Virus record (IMG/VR): IMGVR_UViG_3300042888_000786
Coordinates: 1-44,823 of that record
Direction: 5' to 3' (one strand)
Origin: a virus
DNA: 44,823 bases
Shown: in pieces, positions 8,886 through 15,761 of the stretch
Layout: each line of letters starts with the position of its first letter
Numbering within the stretch: position 1 is the stretch's first letter
Notes under the pieces: generated by a model
What the model saw: only the letters and a program-made list of their open reading frames with translations
What the model was told of the DNA's origin: nothing
The model's database searches: none
Translations under genes and position numbers: made by a program

Positions 8886-8998
8886 CTGTATCTTTATATA
8901 CTATTACTATCTCTATTACTATATGGTGCCGGAAAACTGGCGGGGGGCCGCCGGAAAACTGGCGGGGGGGGTGCCAGAAAACCGGCGGGGGTAGGGGG
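8886..8998 (-). other. Second origin-like element (inverted copy): three iterons plus AT-rich tract
   Basis: Read on the minus strand, this is a row of iterons, each a C-run followed by a 14-bp near-palindrome, ending in an AT-rich tract. On the plus strand the cores are GCCGGAAAACTGGC at 8928-8941 and 8950-8963 and GCCAGAAAACCGGC at 8973-8986, spaced 22-23 bp and each followed by 5-8 Gs. Next to the first core lies ACCATATAGTAATA (minus strand, 8927-8914), identical to the base sequence that follows the iterons inside the initiator gene. The AT-rich tract continues with matching ATATAAAG. The element lies between the late operon and the plus-strand gene at 9497. It could be a second origin or a regulatory target of the initiator. 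Confidence 0.75.
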
Positions 8999-9097
8999 TA
9001 TTGATACACGATAGTCAAGTCTTTTTACCAAAAATTATGCAAGTGAAGATGATTCGCCGCCTGGCCCTCGTCCGGTAGGATTCGACCCCCTCCACCC

Positions 9098-9119
9098 CAG
9101 TTAGAATTATTCTAAACTG
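9098..9119. repeat. Imperfect inverted repeat
   Basis: CAGTTAGAAT, one base, ATTCTaAACTG: ten paired bases per arm with one extra A in the right arm. It lies between the origin-like element and the direct repeats upstream of the 9497 gene. No U-run follows, so it is operator-like rather than a terminator. Apart from it, bases 8999-9250 hold nothing I can name. Confidence 0.4.
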
Positions 9120-9251
9120 ATTTTCCGACCCCTGCTGGAATCGATTGTAAGGCCTTTTGACTGTCAGCCCTACCTTTCCCCCTAACTGTCAATGCAAGCG
9201 ATTCCTGGGGCAACTGGGATGCCTTTAAGACCCCATCCCGATTGACAGTGG

Positions 9252-9468
9252 GATTGGGGGATTGACTGGACTGGTGAGGGGTTGAAAATAGTTGAAAATA
9301 GGCATTGAAAGGGGCGGGGGATTCGGATTGAGTGCTGGTGTCGTTCATTGACTGGTCTTAATCAATCCTTCGCCCCCGATTCGGGGCGGGAATCCCAAGT
9401 AGCAAGCCCCGCTTGCGAACAGGTTCCAGTAGGTTCCCCCGATTGGGGGAAACTGGTGAAGGGTTGAA
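9252..9468 (+). repeat. Direct repeats and hairpins upstream of the 9497 gene
   Basis: GATTGGGGGA followed shortly by ACTGGTGAGGGGTTGAA occurs at 9252-9286 and again, with one change in the second part (GAA for GAG), at 9441-9468. A smaller tandem TTGAAAATAG repeat follows the first copy. Between them lie two short hairpins: CGCCCC/GGGGCG (9371-9388) and GCAAG/CTTGC (9402-9416). Together they suggest a regulatory leader for the plus-strand gene at 9497; promoter hexamers are not clear. Confidence 0.5.
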
Positions 9469-9496
9469 CCGACCGATTGATAGTGACCCCACAAAA

Positions 9497-9844
9497 ATGG
9501 CGGACTCCAAAAAGAAGGTTCTCTCGCTCGAACAGTATCGAGCAAATCGGGCAAAGGAAGCGAACCCCGAACAGGTTCGACTGGTCGAAGAAATTGACCA
9601 GTATCAAGACAAGGGTGCAGGTAAGATGGCAATCCGTGCCCGACTGGTCATCGGTGGAAAAGTCCTAGGTATCGTGCTGGTCAGGTTCGAGGACTTGGAC
9701 GATTGCAAGGGTCAGTGGACTCCCGCTGTCATTCGCTGGAAAGCGGATTCGGATTCGGTGAAGTCCTTGATTGAGGCAATCGAGGAAAAGGGTTGCGAAC
9801 TCCCGCCCGAACAGCGGACGGAAAAGGAAGAATCCTCCGAATAA
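9497..9844 (+). CDS. Hypothetical 115-aa protein, isolated gene with its own terminator
   Basis: Starts at ATG 9497 ('MADSKKKVLSLEQYRANRAK') after an ACAAAA leader. An upstream in-frame start at 9413 would place codons across the repeats and is less likely. The product has a charged N-terminal helix, a beta-rich middle ('MAIRARLVIGGKVLGIVLVRFEDL') and an acidic tail ('RTEKEESSE'). I recognise no family. It is the only plus-strand gene in the control region, runs toward a strong terminator 14 bases after its stop, and lies close to the inverted origin-like element. That suggests an independently controlled, perhaps early, regulatory or anti-host gene. Function not known. Confidence 0.7.
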   Translation: MADSKKKVLSLEQYRANRAKEANPEQVRLVEEIDQYQDKGAGKMAIRARLVIGGKVLGIVLVRFEDLDDCKGQWTPAVIRWKADSDSVKSLIEAIEEKGCELPPEQRTEKEESSE

Positions 9845-9857
9845 TCGGATTCAAGCA

Positions 9858-9885
9858 AGACCCCTAGAAATAGGGGTCTTTTTTT
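9858..9885 (+). terminator. Intrinsic terminator after the 9497 gene
   Basis: A perfect 9-bp stem AGACCCCTA/TAGGGGTCT closed by a GAAA tetraloop and followed by a run of Ts. It lies 14 bases after the stop of the plus-strand gene, the standard place for a rho-independent terminator. Confidence 0.9.
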
Positions 9886-10043
9886 GTGCCTATTTCCTGG
9901 CCGTCCGGCGCCGAGGGGATTGCTCAATTTCGATCAACCCGGCTTGACTGGAATCCCAGTGGCCCCGGAATCCTGGATTTGCCCCAGTCCGACTGTCATT
10001 CATCTTCCTCCGGCACTAGTAATACTGTAAAAGCGTTACTACT

Positions 10044-10136
10044 ATTAATTCATTAAATGCATTAAATCATTAAGTGCATTAGTTCATTAAATACATTAAC
10101 TCATTAAATGCATTAGTTCAGTAATTGCATTAAATG
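10044..10136. repeat. Array of 17-bp tandem repeats, about 5.5 copies
   Basis: Successive units start at 10044, 10061, 10078, 10095 and 10112, with a partial unit at 10129. The first is ATTAATTCATTAAATGC, and later units vary at a few positions (for example ATTAGTTCATTAAATAC). The exact 17-bp phase across five units and the AT-rich content resemble plasmid iterons or a partition-type binding array. The rest of 9886-10300 holds no gene I can support. Confidence 0.85.
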
Positions 10137-10300
10137 GTAGTGTTGATTGGGTTATTTGATCACTGTCAATGCTTGTAAATGGTTCATTTAATCAGTCTTT
10201 CCCTTTAAAACCAATAGTGGAATGATGCCGGCACATCCAGGATTAGGAACCGCGTATTTTGACAGATACTACATATCAAGGATAACAAGCAGGCACAAAA

Positions 10301-10337
10301 AAGGGGCATTCCTAGTGCCCCTTGTGTTTTTATTTTT
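10301..10337. terminator. Bidirectional intrinsic terminator
   Basis: Stem AAGGGGCA (10301-10308) / TGCCCCTT (10316-10323) with a 7-base loop. T-rich sequence follows on the plus strand, and a run of As precedes the stem, giving Us on the minus strand. It can stop rightward transcription from the control region and leftward transcription leaving the gene at 10465. Confidence 0.8.
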
Positions 10338-10339
10338 TT

Positions 10340-10366
10340 ATTATTGGTATAATCAATACCAATAAT
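10340..10366. repeat. 27-bp inverted repeat with perfect 11-bp arms
   Basis: ATTATTGGTAT, five bases, ATACCAATAAT. Arms are perfect. It lies directly next to the bidirectional terminator and about 100 bases beyond the stop of the minus-strand gene at 10465. No T-run flanks it, so it looks like a protein-binding site or an extra 3'-end hairpin. The rest of 10367-10464 holds nothing I can name. Confidence 0.65.
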
Positions 10367-10464
10367 TGTATTCGAGTTCTGCTTCTCCTCGTAGAATTAG
10401 ACACTCAAGCCAATGCTGGTAGATGTAGTAACTCCGGATATGCTCATCCAGTTGAACTGAATTA

Positions 10465-10854
10465 TCAGGGTAATTCATTGAATGGATTGACTTTAGCCTT
10501 TGTTAGTTTCAAGTAACGCTTGGCATTATACTGTTTCATGTATTGCTTTCGTTTGAAGTAATACTCCTTTTTATCTTTTGCTTTAGTTAGACGTTTTCCT
10601 GCCGGACCACCAAGTGAAGCAAGAATAGAACTCTCCAATTTAGGCTTTTTCCGTTTTGCTTCAACTCGATCGTTTTCAGCCTTCTTCGACTGCTGCTGTT
10701 TGTTCCAATCTTCAGTAGAAATCATTTTATACATCACTACTGGTTTACCCAACACTTCAATTGCTTTAAACTTAGGCTTCATTGACTTCTTCAAAGTCAA
10801 CTTACACACGGCATCTAGCATTTGAATTGGGACGTGTAATCGTTTCGGGGTCAT
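10465..10854 (-). CDS. Hypothetical basic 129-aa protein
   Basis: Lys-rich (many KK pairs), with an N-terminal ordered segment ('RLHVPIQMLDAVCKLTL') and a strongly basic C-terminal half ('KAKDKKEYYFKRKQYMKQYNAKRYLKL'). This suggests nucleic-acid binding, but no family is recognised. It is the last gene of the accessory block, separated from the amidoligase gene by a hairpin and ending near a bidirectional terminator. The start ATG at 10854 has an AACTAAT leader with no Shine-Dalgarno. Confidence 0.65.
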   Translation of the reverse strand: MTPKRLHVPIQMLDAVCKLTLKKSMKPKFKAIEVLGKPVVMYKMISTEDWNKQQQSKKAENDRVEAKRKKPKLESSILASLGGPAGKRLTKAKDKKEYYFKRKQYMKQYNAKRYLKLTKAKVNPFNELP

Positions 10855-10877
10855 ATTAGTTGGATTTGTAGGGTTTA

Positions 10878-10903
10878 GGTAGCCACCGGAATTGATGGCT
10901 ACC
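10878..10903 (-). other. Intergenic hairpin between the amidoligase gene and the 129-aa gene
   Basis: Perfect 8-bp stem GGTAGCCA/TGGCTACC with a 10-base loop, 15 bases after the amidoligase stop. There is no U-tract. It may be a weak terminator, an RNA-processing site or a 3'-end protector. Confidence 0.6.
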
Positions 10904-10917
10904 CTTGCCCAGTTGAA

Positions 10918-12387
10918 TTACTCTACTCCGTTATCAATGGACTGAAAAGCCTTTGCGTAATTAGCGAAATTAGGCAAAGACTGGACACTGTGGGATAGGT
11001 AGGTGGACTCGAATTTGAGGATTCGCTTAAACACGTAATGCTTCAAACCAATGTCGGCATCGGATTCCATGAACTCTTCAAGGCTACCAACACTAGTGTA
11101 AGGTTTAGCCAAGTATTGCATGAACGCACACCAATACTTCAACTTGTAGAAGTTGAGTGTTGGCATACCCAGTCGCACTTCGACAGTTTGATGCTCCGAG
11201 ATACATTGAGTATTTACAGCAGTGTAGCGATTCCCCTGATGCTCTCGGTCGATGCCACAGTAGGTATTGTGTGCTCGGGTAAACGATACGGTTCGATGAG
11301 CCCAGGTATTAAGAGCATCACGGATTTTGCTAGCAGTTCGCATGGCAGATTGAGTCGTGCGGTGACGCATATCAATATGCACATGATTTCCACAACTGTT
11401 ATTAACACCGGCACCATTAGAAGTCATGGACTTCAGCACTTGCTCCATGTTCTTCCAATCGTTGTTTGACGAGCCATTGATGAACCACGTCAATTCCTGG
11501 TATTGGGCGAGTTGTTCAGAATCGCGATTAGGACGAATGCTACCATCACCCTTAAAATACAACCACGGGTGAACAGGGTAATCCTCGTGGTCCCATGAAA
11601 CAATATCACTACCAGCACTAGCAACAAACTCCAACTCGATTCCTAGGCATTCACCGGAAGGACGAAGACGATGAGCGATAGTGGCCTGAGGAACAGTCAA
11701 ACTGTTGTTCCAGCGGTGCGGTCGAACACTAGTAATGTTCTGAAGCATATGATTGAAGCGTTGACCCAGCGTCATATTCCCAGTGGAACGAGAATCACGG
11801 GTTCGCTCCTGATTACGGCGATGGTGGATTCGGCTAAACCAGCGACAGATTTGAATGATGTTGCCGTGCAAATCAAGGATTTCTTGACCCACAGTCTTTA
11901 CATCAAACGTGTTTTGCTGTTGATACTCGACTTCGTTAAACGTGAAACTGTTCTGTTTCATGCGGTCCACCATAAGGTAGCGGTCATAGGTAAAGCAGTC
12001 TTGAATCATCTTATGATGCTTACCGATATAAGAAAGCAGGTTATTCGACGAATCGTCGGACAACTTGATTTTGATCAATTGCGTAAGCATAGCACAGCGA
12101 CTGTTGAGGGTATCAACAGAAATGCTTGCACGATGGCCACGCTCGAAATACTGGTGTCCACCAAGTGCTACCTTGATGAGAACCGGATTGTTTCGATAGG
12201 CAACAGGAATGCTATTCCATGCCGAGATACGGGACTGGTTGAATTCCTCACGGCGAGGAATATTCATACCGATATTAGTCCCATGAACCATCATTCCATA
12301 CACTTCCAACTGTTTCTGCCGGAGCGTAGGTTTGCTCGAAAGGAGCAGTTCTACTGGTGCCGGGTTTAGGGTTTCTTCTTGACTCAT
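10918..12387 (-). CDS. Amidoligase (Amidoligase_2 / COOH-NH2 ligase family)
   Basis: A 489-aa protein whose C-terminal half carries the motif string of the putative amidoligase family. This family is related to glutamine synthetase and glutamate-cysteine ligase and forms amide bonds using ATP. Visible motifs are 'GIELEF' 249-254, 'KGDGSI' 279-284, E298, 'NSCGNHVHID' 330-339, 'RY' 387-388 with N392, and 'TVEVRLG' 401-407 containing E403 and R405. All positions expected for ATP/metal binding appear intact. The first 240 residues match nothing I know and may recognise the substrate. The next gene upstream (12570-13631) is a class II glutamine amidotransferase, the partner expected to supply ammonia. 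The substrate cannot be read from sequence. Confidence 0.82.
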   Translation of the reverse strand: MSQEETLNPAPVELLLSSKPTLRQKQLEVYGMMVHGTNIGMNIPRREEFNQSRISAWNSIPVAYRNNPVLIKVALGGHQYFERGHRASISVDTLNSRCAMLTQLIKIKLSDDSSNNLLSYIGKHHKMIQDCFTYDRYLMVDRMKQNSFTFNEVEYQQQNTFDVKTVGQEILDLHGNIIQICRWFSRIHHRRNQERTRDSRSTGNMTLGQRFNHMLQNITSVRPHRWNNSLTVPQATIAHRLRPSGECLGIELEFVASAGSDIVSWDHEDYPVHPWLYFKGDGSIRPNRDSEQLAQYQELTWFINGSSNNDWKNMEQVLKSMTSNGAGVNNSCGNHVHIDMRHRTTQSAMRTASKIRDALNTWAHRTVSFTRAHNTYCGIDREHQGNRYTAVNTQCISEHQTVEVRLGMPTLNFYKLKYWCAFMQYLAKPYTSVGSLEEFMESDADIGLKHYVFKRILKFESTYLSHSVQSLPNFANYAKAFQSIDNGVE

Positions 12388-12470
12388 GTTTTTGTTTTAT
12401 TTTGGGTTTTCGTCTCTTCCGGGTTCCACGAAGTTGTGGGATTGTCCGAATTCAACAGAAAGGAGGGAAA

Positions 12471-12505
12471 GTTTTACATCACTATTTCTAGTGATGCTTT
12501 AAAAC
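12471..12505 (-). other. Intergenic hairpin between the amidotransferase and amidoligase genes
   Basis: Core CATCACTA/TAGTGATG, a perfect 8-bp stem with a GAAA loop on the minus strand, extended by GTTTTA/TAAAAC across a 3-base bulge. The loop and its closing pairs are the same as in the terminator at 9858 (CTAGAAATAG). It may attenuate transcription between the two genes. The remaining bases of 12388-12569 are an A/C-rich leader. Confidence 0.65.
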
Positions 12506-12569
12506 TCAATTTAGTTCTGTTTTTGAACTATGGTAATTGATGAATTAAAGATTTGTGAGAAGGCCAGGA

Positions 12570-13631
12570 TTAGTAGCCGTAGTCCGAATCCTTCCAAGGC
12601 TTGACTTGCTTCCGTTGATTCTTTTTCGATCGTTCCTTGGATTGCTCCATATAAGCATCTAGTATGGCTTGTTCTTCCGCATCAACTACATCGGAAGGAG
12701 TAGCAGGAGGAGTGCTAGTAACGACAGAAGGAATAGGAGTAGCAGGTTTAGAGTAACTCCCATAACCACCATATCCATGCACTCCGGCAGAACCAAGGCT
12801 TCGATAAATACCAGCAGTTGAAGCATAAGACATTTTGTTGTCGAACTTGGGAAACTCCACGGAGGAGATTTCACCATTATCATAAAACACATGCTTTACG
12901 TAATCTGCTAGCATCATAGGAGTGCTAATGTTAGCGTTTTTGATCGAATTAAAGTCGCACAACATCTTCGTCAATTCCTCGCAATGCGACTTATCAGTGC
13001 AAATGACGTAGGAATCGAGTTCGACGATATAGGACATATATAGCGGTGCTTTGTTATCACGAAGCACAAACATATTACCTAATGGGTCAATTCCGATAAC
13101 AGCAGCATAACCGGAAATCCCGTCCTTGAAGGATTGCTCGCCGTCAAGGTGAAGGAAGCAATTCAACAGATGCTCGGAATCACAGGTCGTATGAAGCGGT
13201 AGTTTTACACCGGACCACTCAACGATACCATTATGAGCGATCGTCCAAGTGCCGTGTTCGTTCATTCCAGTGAACGGATGCGTATTCTCAATTGTCTTAC
13301 CACAAGTAGCAGTGCGACCATGAGCAATGAAGCATCCCTGGATTGCACCTTTCTTGGGTTTTACCCCGGCAGTATCAAAATCGATTCCCTCGATTAGTTT
13401 GGTTCGGATATTGCTCTTAAGCATATCAACGCTTTCTTTTAGGGTGCCAAGACCAGCGACATAATCCGCCGAAAGGTAGCGTTCGGAGTATTGACCGCTT
13501 TGGTGCTTTAGGGAAAAGCCGAAACCGTCCTTTTGGGAGGCTCCGAGCAATTCACTTGACCGCTTAACTAGAAGCGATGCTTGCTTGCTGTTTTTAGTCG
13601 AAACACGACTGATTGCGATTAACTTACACAT
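12570..13631 (-). CDS. Class II glutamine amidotransferase (Ntn hydrolase)
   Basis: A 353-aa protein that would release ammonia from glutamine. It begins MCKLIAIS, so Cys2 becomes the N-terminal nucleophile after Met removal. The other glutaminase residues are visible: 'HGRTA' with R106, 'NTHPF' 117-121, 'AHNG' 132-135 with the oxyanion N134-G135, and 'CDSEHLL' with D151. The glutaminase domain ends at about residue 230, and no synthase domain follows. Instead there is a Gly/Tyr/Ser-rich and Pro/Thr-rich low-complexity stretch (270-325) and a basic tail. It therefore needs a partner, and the neighbouring amidoligase is the obvious one. The leader is A-rich without Shine-Dalgarno. Confidence 0.85.
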   Translation of the reverse strand: MCKLIAISRVSTKNSKQASLLVKRSSELLGASQKDGFGFSLKHQSGQYSERYLSADYVAGLGTLKESVDMLKSNIRTKLIEGIDFDTAGVKPKKGAIQGCFIAHGRTATCGKTIENTHPFTGMNEHGTWTIAHNGIVEWSGVKLPLHTTCDSEHLLNCFLHLDGEQSFKDGISGYAAVIGIDPLGNMFVLRDNKAPLYMSYIVELDSYVICTDKSHCEELTKMLCDFNSIKNANISTPMMLADYVKHVFYDNGEISSVEFPKFDNKMSYASTAGIYRSLGSAGVHGYGGYGSYSKPATPIPSVVTSTPPATPSDVVDAEEQAILDAYMEQSKERSKKNQRKQVKPWKDSDYGY

Positions 13632-13663
13632 ATGTTTTTGTTGTTTTGTTGGTTTCCACCTTT

Positions 13664-13695
13664 ACTGGGTCCGGCAGGATTGCCGGATTACCAGT
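13664..13695 (-). other. Intergenic hairpin upstream of the amidotransferase gene
   Basis: ACTGG and CCGGCA pair with TGCCGG and CCAGT around a 4-base loop, with a small internal loop. It lies between the stop of the 91-aa gene and the leader of the amidotransferase gene, and no U-run follows. It is the third gap in this block to hold a strong hairpin. Confidence 0.55.
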
Positions 13696-13710
13696 TCTAG
13701 CGGGAAAGGA

Positions 13711-13986
13711 TTACTTGGTAGAGTTAGAGGATTTGCCGTTGAGCAGGAAAACGATCTTTTGCCAGATAGAAACCTTTTTGACGTAAGAATCAATTTCGGT
13801 TTTCAACTCTTCGATGTATTCACGCAGTTCCTGGTTCTCGGAACAGATGAATTCGTTGGTTTCCTTCAAGTCGATGAAGTCCCGCTTCAGTTGAATATGG
13901 TTTTTGACATATTCCTTGATACGCTCGGGACTCATCTCATAGATGGATTTCCGCTTTTTGATGTTGATGGATTTGCAGTTACACAT
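13711..13986 (-). CDS. Hypothetical 91-aa coiled-coil protein
   Basis: Start taken at ATG 13986 ('MCNCKSINIKKRK') after an AAAACAAAAAAC leader like its neighbours; the longer frame would begin before that leader. The N-terminus is basic with a CxC. Residues 20-75 are a probable coiled coil ('LRDFIDLKETNEFI', 'QELREYIEELKTEID'), followed by a short hydrophobic stretch 'IWQKIVFLL' near the end that could touch a membrane. No family recognised. First gene downstream of the tRNA/14.3-kb segment in the accessory block. Confidence 0.65.
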   Translation of the reverse strand: MCNCKSINIKKRKSIYEMSPERIKEYVKNHIQLKRDFIDLKETNEFICSENQELREYIEELKTEIDSYVKKVSIWQKIVFLLNGKSSNSTK

Positions 13987-14150
13987 GTTTTTTGTTTTTT
14001 GTTTTTTGGGTGGAACTTCTACCATTTGCATTAATACAATACTTCGATCATTGCACGACTTGTGCTAATGCACCCGGAGCATTTAATATAAGCATAGGTT
14101 TGATTCACCTCTCTAATGTATCAATTCTTTTGAAACACTCAATCACATAA

Positions 14151-14254
14151 TCATCTTTTTTCTACCTGATACTTGAATTCTACTAATTCGACTATTTTCC
14201 ACCAAGGGATATTTTCATCTTTTTTCTACCTAATACTTTTACTTCTAGTAATTG
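14151..14254. repeat. Imperfect direct repeat of about 40 bp
   Basis: TCATCTTTTTTCTACC plus a following RATACTT and TACTAATT/TAGTAATT-like stretch occurs at 14151 and again at 14215, 64 bp apart. The segment is AT-rich and lies between the 77-aa gene and the 91-aa gene. A duplicated regulatory site is possible. The rest of 13987-14150 contains only short dyads such as GTGC-TAAT-GCAC and no gene. Confidence 0.5.
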
Positions 14255-14256
14255 CA

Positions 14257-14490
14257 TTAATCCAGGATACGCTTACAACTATCATTTGCATCAATCAAGA
14301 ACCCTACTGATTCATCATTTGAATCTGAAAGGCAAAACACTTCTAGTTTGCGAGATGATAGCAAGTCAAAGATTGCTTGCGATTTATTCAATGCTTCTGA
14401 GATCAAAAATGCACCTTTATCCTGGATTGGTTCCGGGGCCGGCATCACTTGCATTTCTGACGTTGCTTTTGTTTGTGAGATTGCTTGCAT
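14257..14490 (-). CDS. Hypothetical 77-aa protein
   Basis: Start taken at ATG 14490 after 'CAAAACACCAA', the A/C-rich context typical of this genome; a TTG start at 14538 is possible but less convincing. The C-terminal 50 residues look globular ('GAFLISEALNKSQAIFDLL', 'LEVFCLSDSNDESVGFLID') and the N-terminus is Gln/Thr/Pro-rich. No family recognised. It lies just downstream of the three-tRNA cluster. Confidence 0.5.
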   Translation of the reverse strand: MQAISQTKATSEMQVMPAPEPIQDKGAFLISEALNKSQAIFDLLSSRKLEVFCLSDSNDESVGFLIDANDSCKRILD

Positions 14491-14639
14491 TTGGTGTTTT
14501 GTGGAATTGCTTGGCCGGAGTTTTTTGTTTTCCGGCAACTGTTTATGTTTTTCGTCCGCTGGCGTAGGCCGGCAGTTGTTGTTTTAGTTATAGCGTTACA
14601 ACTCAACTTTCATTTTTCTAGTTCCTCTAGTAAAACTGG

Positions 14640-14711
14640 AGCATCGGGCGGGACTCGAACCCGCAACATCCTGCTTACAAAGTAGGTGTTCTACCATTGA
14701 ACTACCGATGC
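14640..14711 (-). tRNA. tRNA-Thr (anticodon UGU)
   Basis: Acceptor GCATCGG/CCGATGC, D-arm GTTC/GAAC, loop TTTGTAA giving anticodon TGT, and T-arm GCGGG-TTCGAGT-CCCGC. 72 nt including discriminator T, no encoded CCA. The anticodon stem has one A-C mismatch. It reads ACA. Confidence 0.93.
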
Positions 14712-14717
14712 AAAGTG

Positions 14718-14790
14718 TAGGCGTGAGGGGATTCGAACCCCCGACTTAAGCCTTATAAAGACTCCACTCTAACCACTGAGTTACACGCCT
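14718..14790 (-). tRNA. tRNA-Ile (anticodon UAU)
   Basis: Acceptor AGGCGTG/CACGCCT, D-arm ACTC/GAGT, loop TTTATAA giving anticodon TAT, and T-arm GGGGG-TTCGAAT-CCCCT. 73 nt, no encoded CCA. The anticodon stem uses two G-U pairs. It reads the usually rare Ile codon AUA. Confidence 0.92.
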
Positions 14791-14795
14791 GTAAA

Positions 14796-14866
14796 TACTC
14801 CAACTAGGATTTGAACCTAGACTAGAAGGACCAAAACCTTCCGTGCTACCATTACACTATTGGAGT
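14796..14866 (-). tRNA. tRNA-Gln (anticodon UUG)
   Basis: Acceptor ACTCCAA/TTGGAGT, anticodon stem GAAGG/CCTTC, loop TTTTGGT giving anticodon TTG, and T-arm CTAGG-TTCAAAT-CCTAG. 71 nt, no encoded CCA. It reads CAA. Confidence 0.92.
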
Positions 14867-14940
14867 GAGAGGGACGGCCCTCGGGCGATTGCTATCAGTT
14901 ATAGCCCTCTTGGCCTTGGGTTAATTACTCCCCATTATAA

Positions 14941-15447
14941 TCAAGGCTGGCGTTTGCTATATTGCATTACGACTTCCTTACCACCTACATACACCACTTC
15001 GAATTCTTCCCACAGTTCGAACTCATTTGTTGAAACCAGTTCGAACATAATGTCCGGATACTGATTGGAGATTTCCTTCAGCCAAGCGATGGGGGGCTTA
15101 CTGCGAGTTTTGAACTCATATGAGACAGTGGTATCATCCTGCATCACGATATTGACATCAGTAGCATCAGAGATGCAACCCCAGTTCTTCATAGTGTATT
15201 CGTATAGGCTACGGCAACCAGTGACTTTAGCGCATTGCTCGATGGTGTATTCATCATCCTGCCCCAGAGTATCAACAAGCATATCGGGGATAGGAGCGTG
15301 AGTATAGAAGGTAAGAGGAGACATATCATCTGGGTCTTCCAATTCCTGGACGATTTCAAGTAGCGAGATGAGGTCTTGCTTCTCATCGTTGATAGTGCAG
15401 ATGGACAGGTTGTTGTATGCCCACTCGATATTGATTTTGTTGCTCAT
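14941..15447 (-). CDS. Api92-like (YubB/DUF1281-type) ferredoxin-fold protein
   Basis: A 168-aa protein with the pattern of phage and plasmid Api92-like proteins. It has a helical N-terminus and 'NWGCISDATDV' at residues about 87-97, followed by a beta strand with 'VSYEFKTRSKPPIAWLKEISNQYPD' (split here as a pattern, P-P and W-L conserved) and 'FELVSTNEFELWEEF' before a final Gly strand. The 'F.T...PP..W' and 'YP...F.L' spacing is what I recognise. The biochemical role is unknown for the family. It is the first accessory gene upstream of the tRNAs, and its start has an SD-less leader. Confidence 0.6.
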   Translation of the reverse strand: MSNKINIEWAYNNLSICTINDEKQDLISLLEIVQELEDPDDMSPLTFYTHAPIPDMLVDTLGQDDEYTIEQCAKVTGCRSLYEYTMKNWGCISDATDVNIVMQDDTTVSYEFKTRSKPPIAWLKEISNQYPDIMFELVSTNEFELWEEFEVVYVGGKEVVMQYSKRQP

Positions 15448-15490
15448 AGTAATGTTGTTAGGTTGTTGAGTTGATTTGTTGAGTTGAATT

Positions 15491-15700
15491 TTAGTATCCG
15501 TTCATGTTGTATTGCATGAAATCATCTTCGTCCGTCCAGCCCTGCTTATTGAACATGGAGGTTTCGTAGATTAGTTTCAGTGCTTGCTGGCGGGACTTTT
15601 CAGTAGGGACTTCTCCCTTGAAATACTTGTTAAGGACTTCCTTGAACACTGCGTTCTCTTGTTCGTAGTGTTGGTTTTCCGGCAGTTCTTCATTACTCAT
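15491..15700 (-). CDS. Hypothetical 69-aa acidic protein
   Basis: A small acidic protein ('MSNEELPENQHYEQEN'), helical in the first half, ending in 'GWTDEDDFMQYNMNGY'. The leader AATACAACACT before ATG 15700 matches the style of neighbouring genes. No family recognised and no membrane or signal segment. It lies downstream of a hairpin-rich gap. Confidence 0.6.
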   Translation of the reverse strand: MSNEELPENQHYEQENAVFKEVLNKYFKGEVPTEKSRQQALKLIYETSMFNKQGWTDEDDFMQYNMNGY

Positions 15701-15761
15701 AGTGTTGTATTATTGGTAGAAGGGAAACTGTAAAGGGGCTTGCTTATGCAACTTGCGTCAT

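Noticed and set aside
8886-9000. CRISPR-like reading of the spaced repeats
   Set aside because: Repeats are 22-23 bp apart with no unique spacers, no leader and no cas genes. They match the iterons of the initiator gene instead.
9044-9100. Possible tRNA 3' half (GGATTCGACCCCC)
   Set aside because: The T-loop-like sequence has no matching T-stem, and no acceptor or anticodon arm can be paired around it.
9112-9348. 78-aa minus-strand ORF (MNDTSTQSESPAP...)
   Set aside because: It overlaps the direct repeats and hairpins of the control region, has biased, low-complexity composition and no relation to a neighbouring gene. The start context is acceptable, so it cannot be excluded, but coding support is weak.
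10259-10286. TTGACA-16 bp-GATAAC promoter-like match on the plus strand
   Set aside because: It would fire straight into the bidirectional terminator at 10301 with no gene between, and the -10 match is poor.
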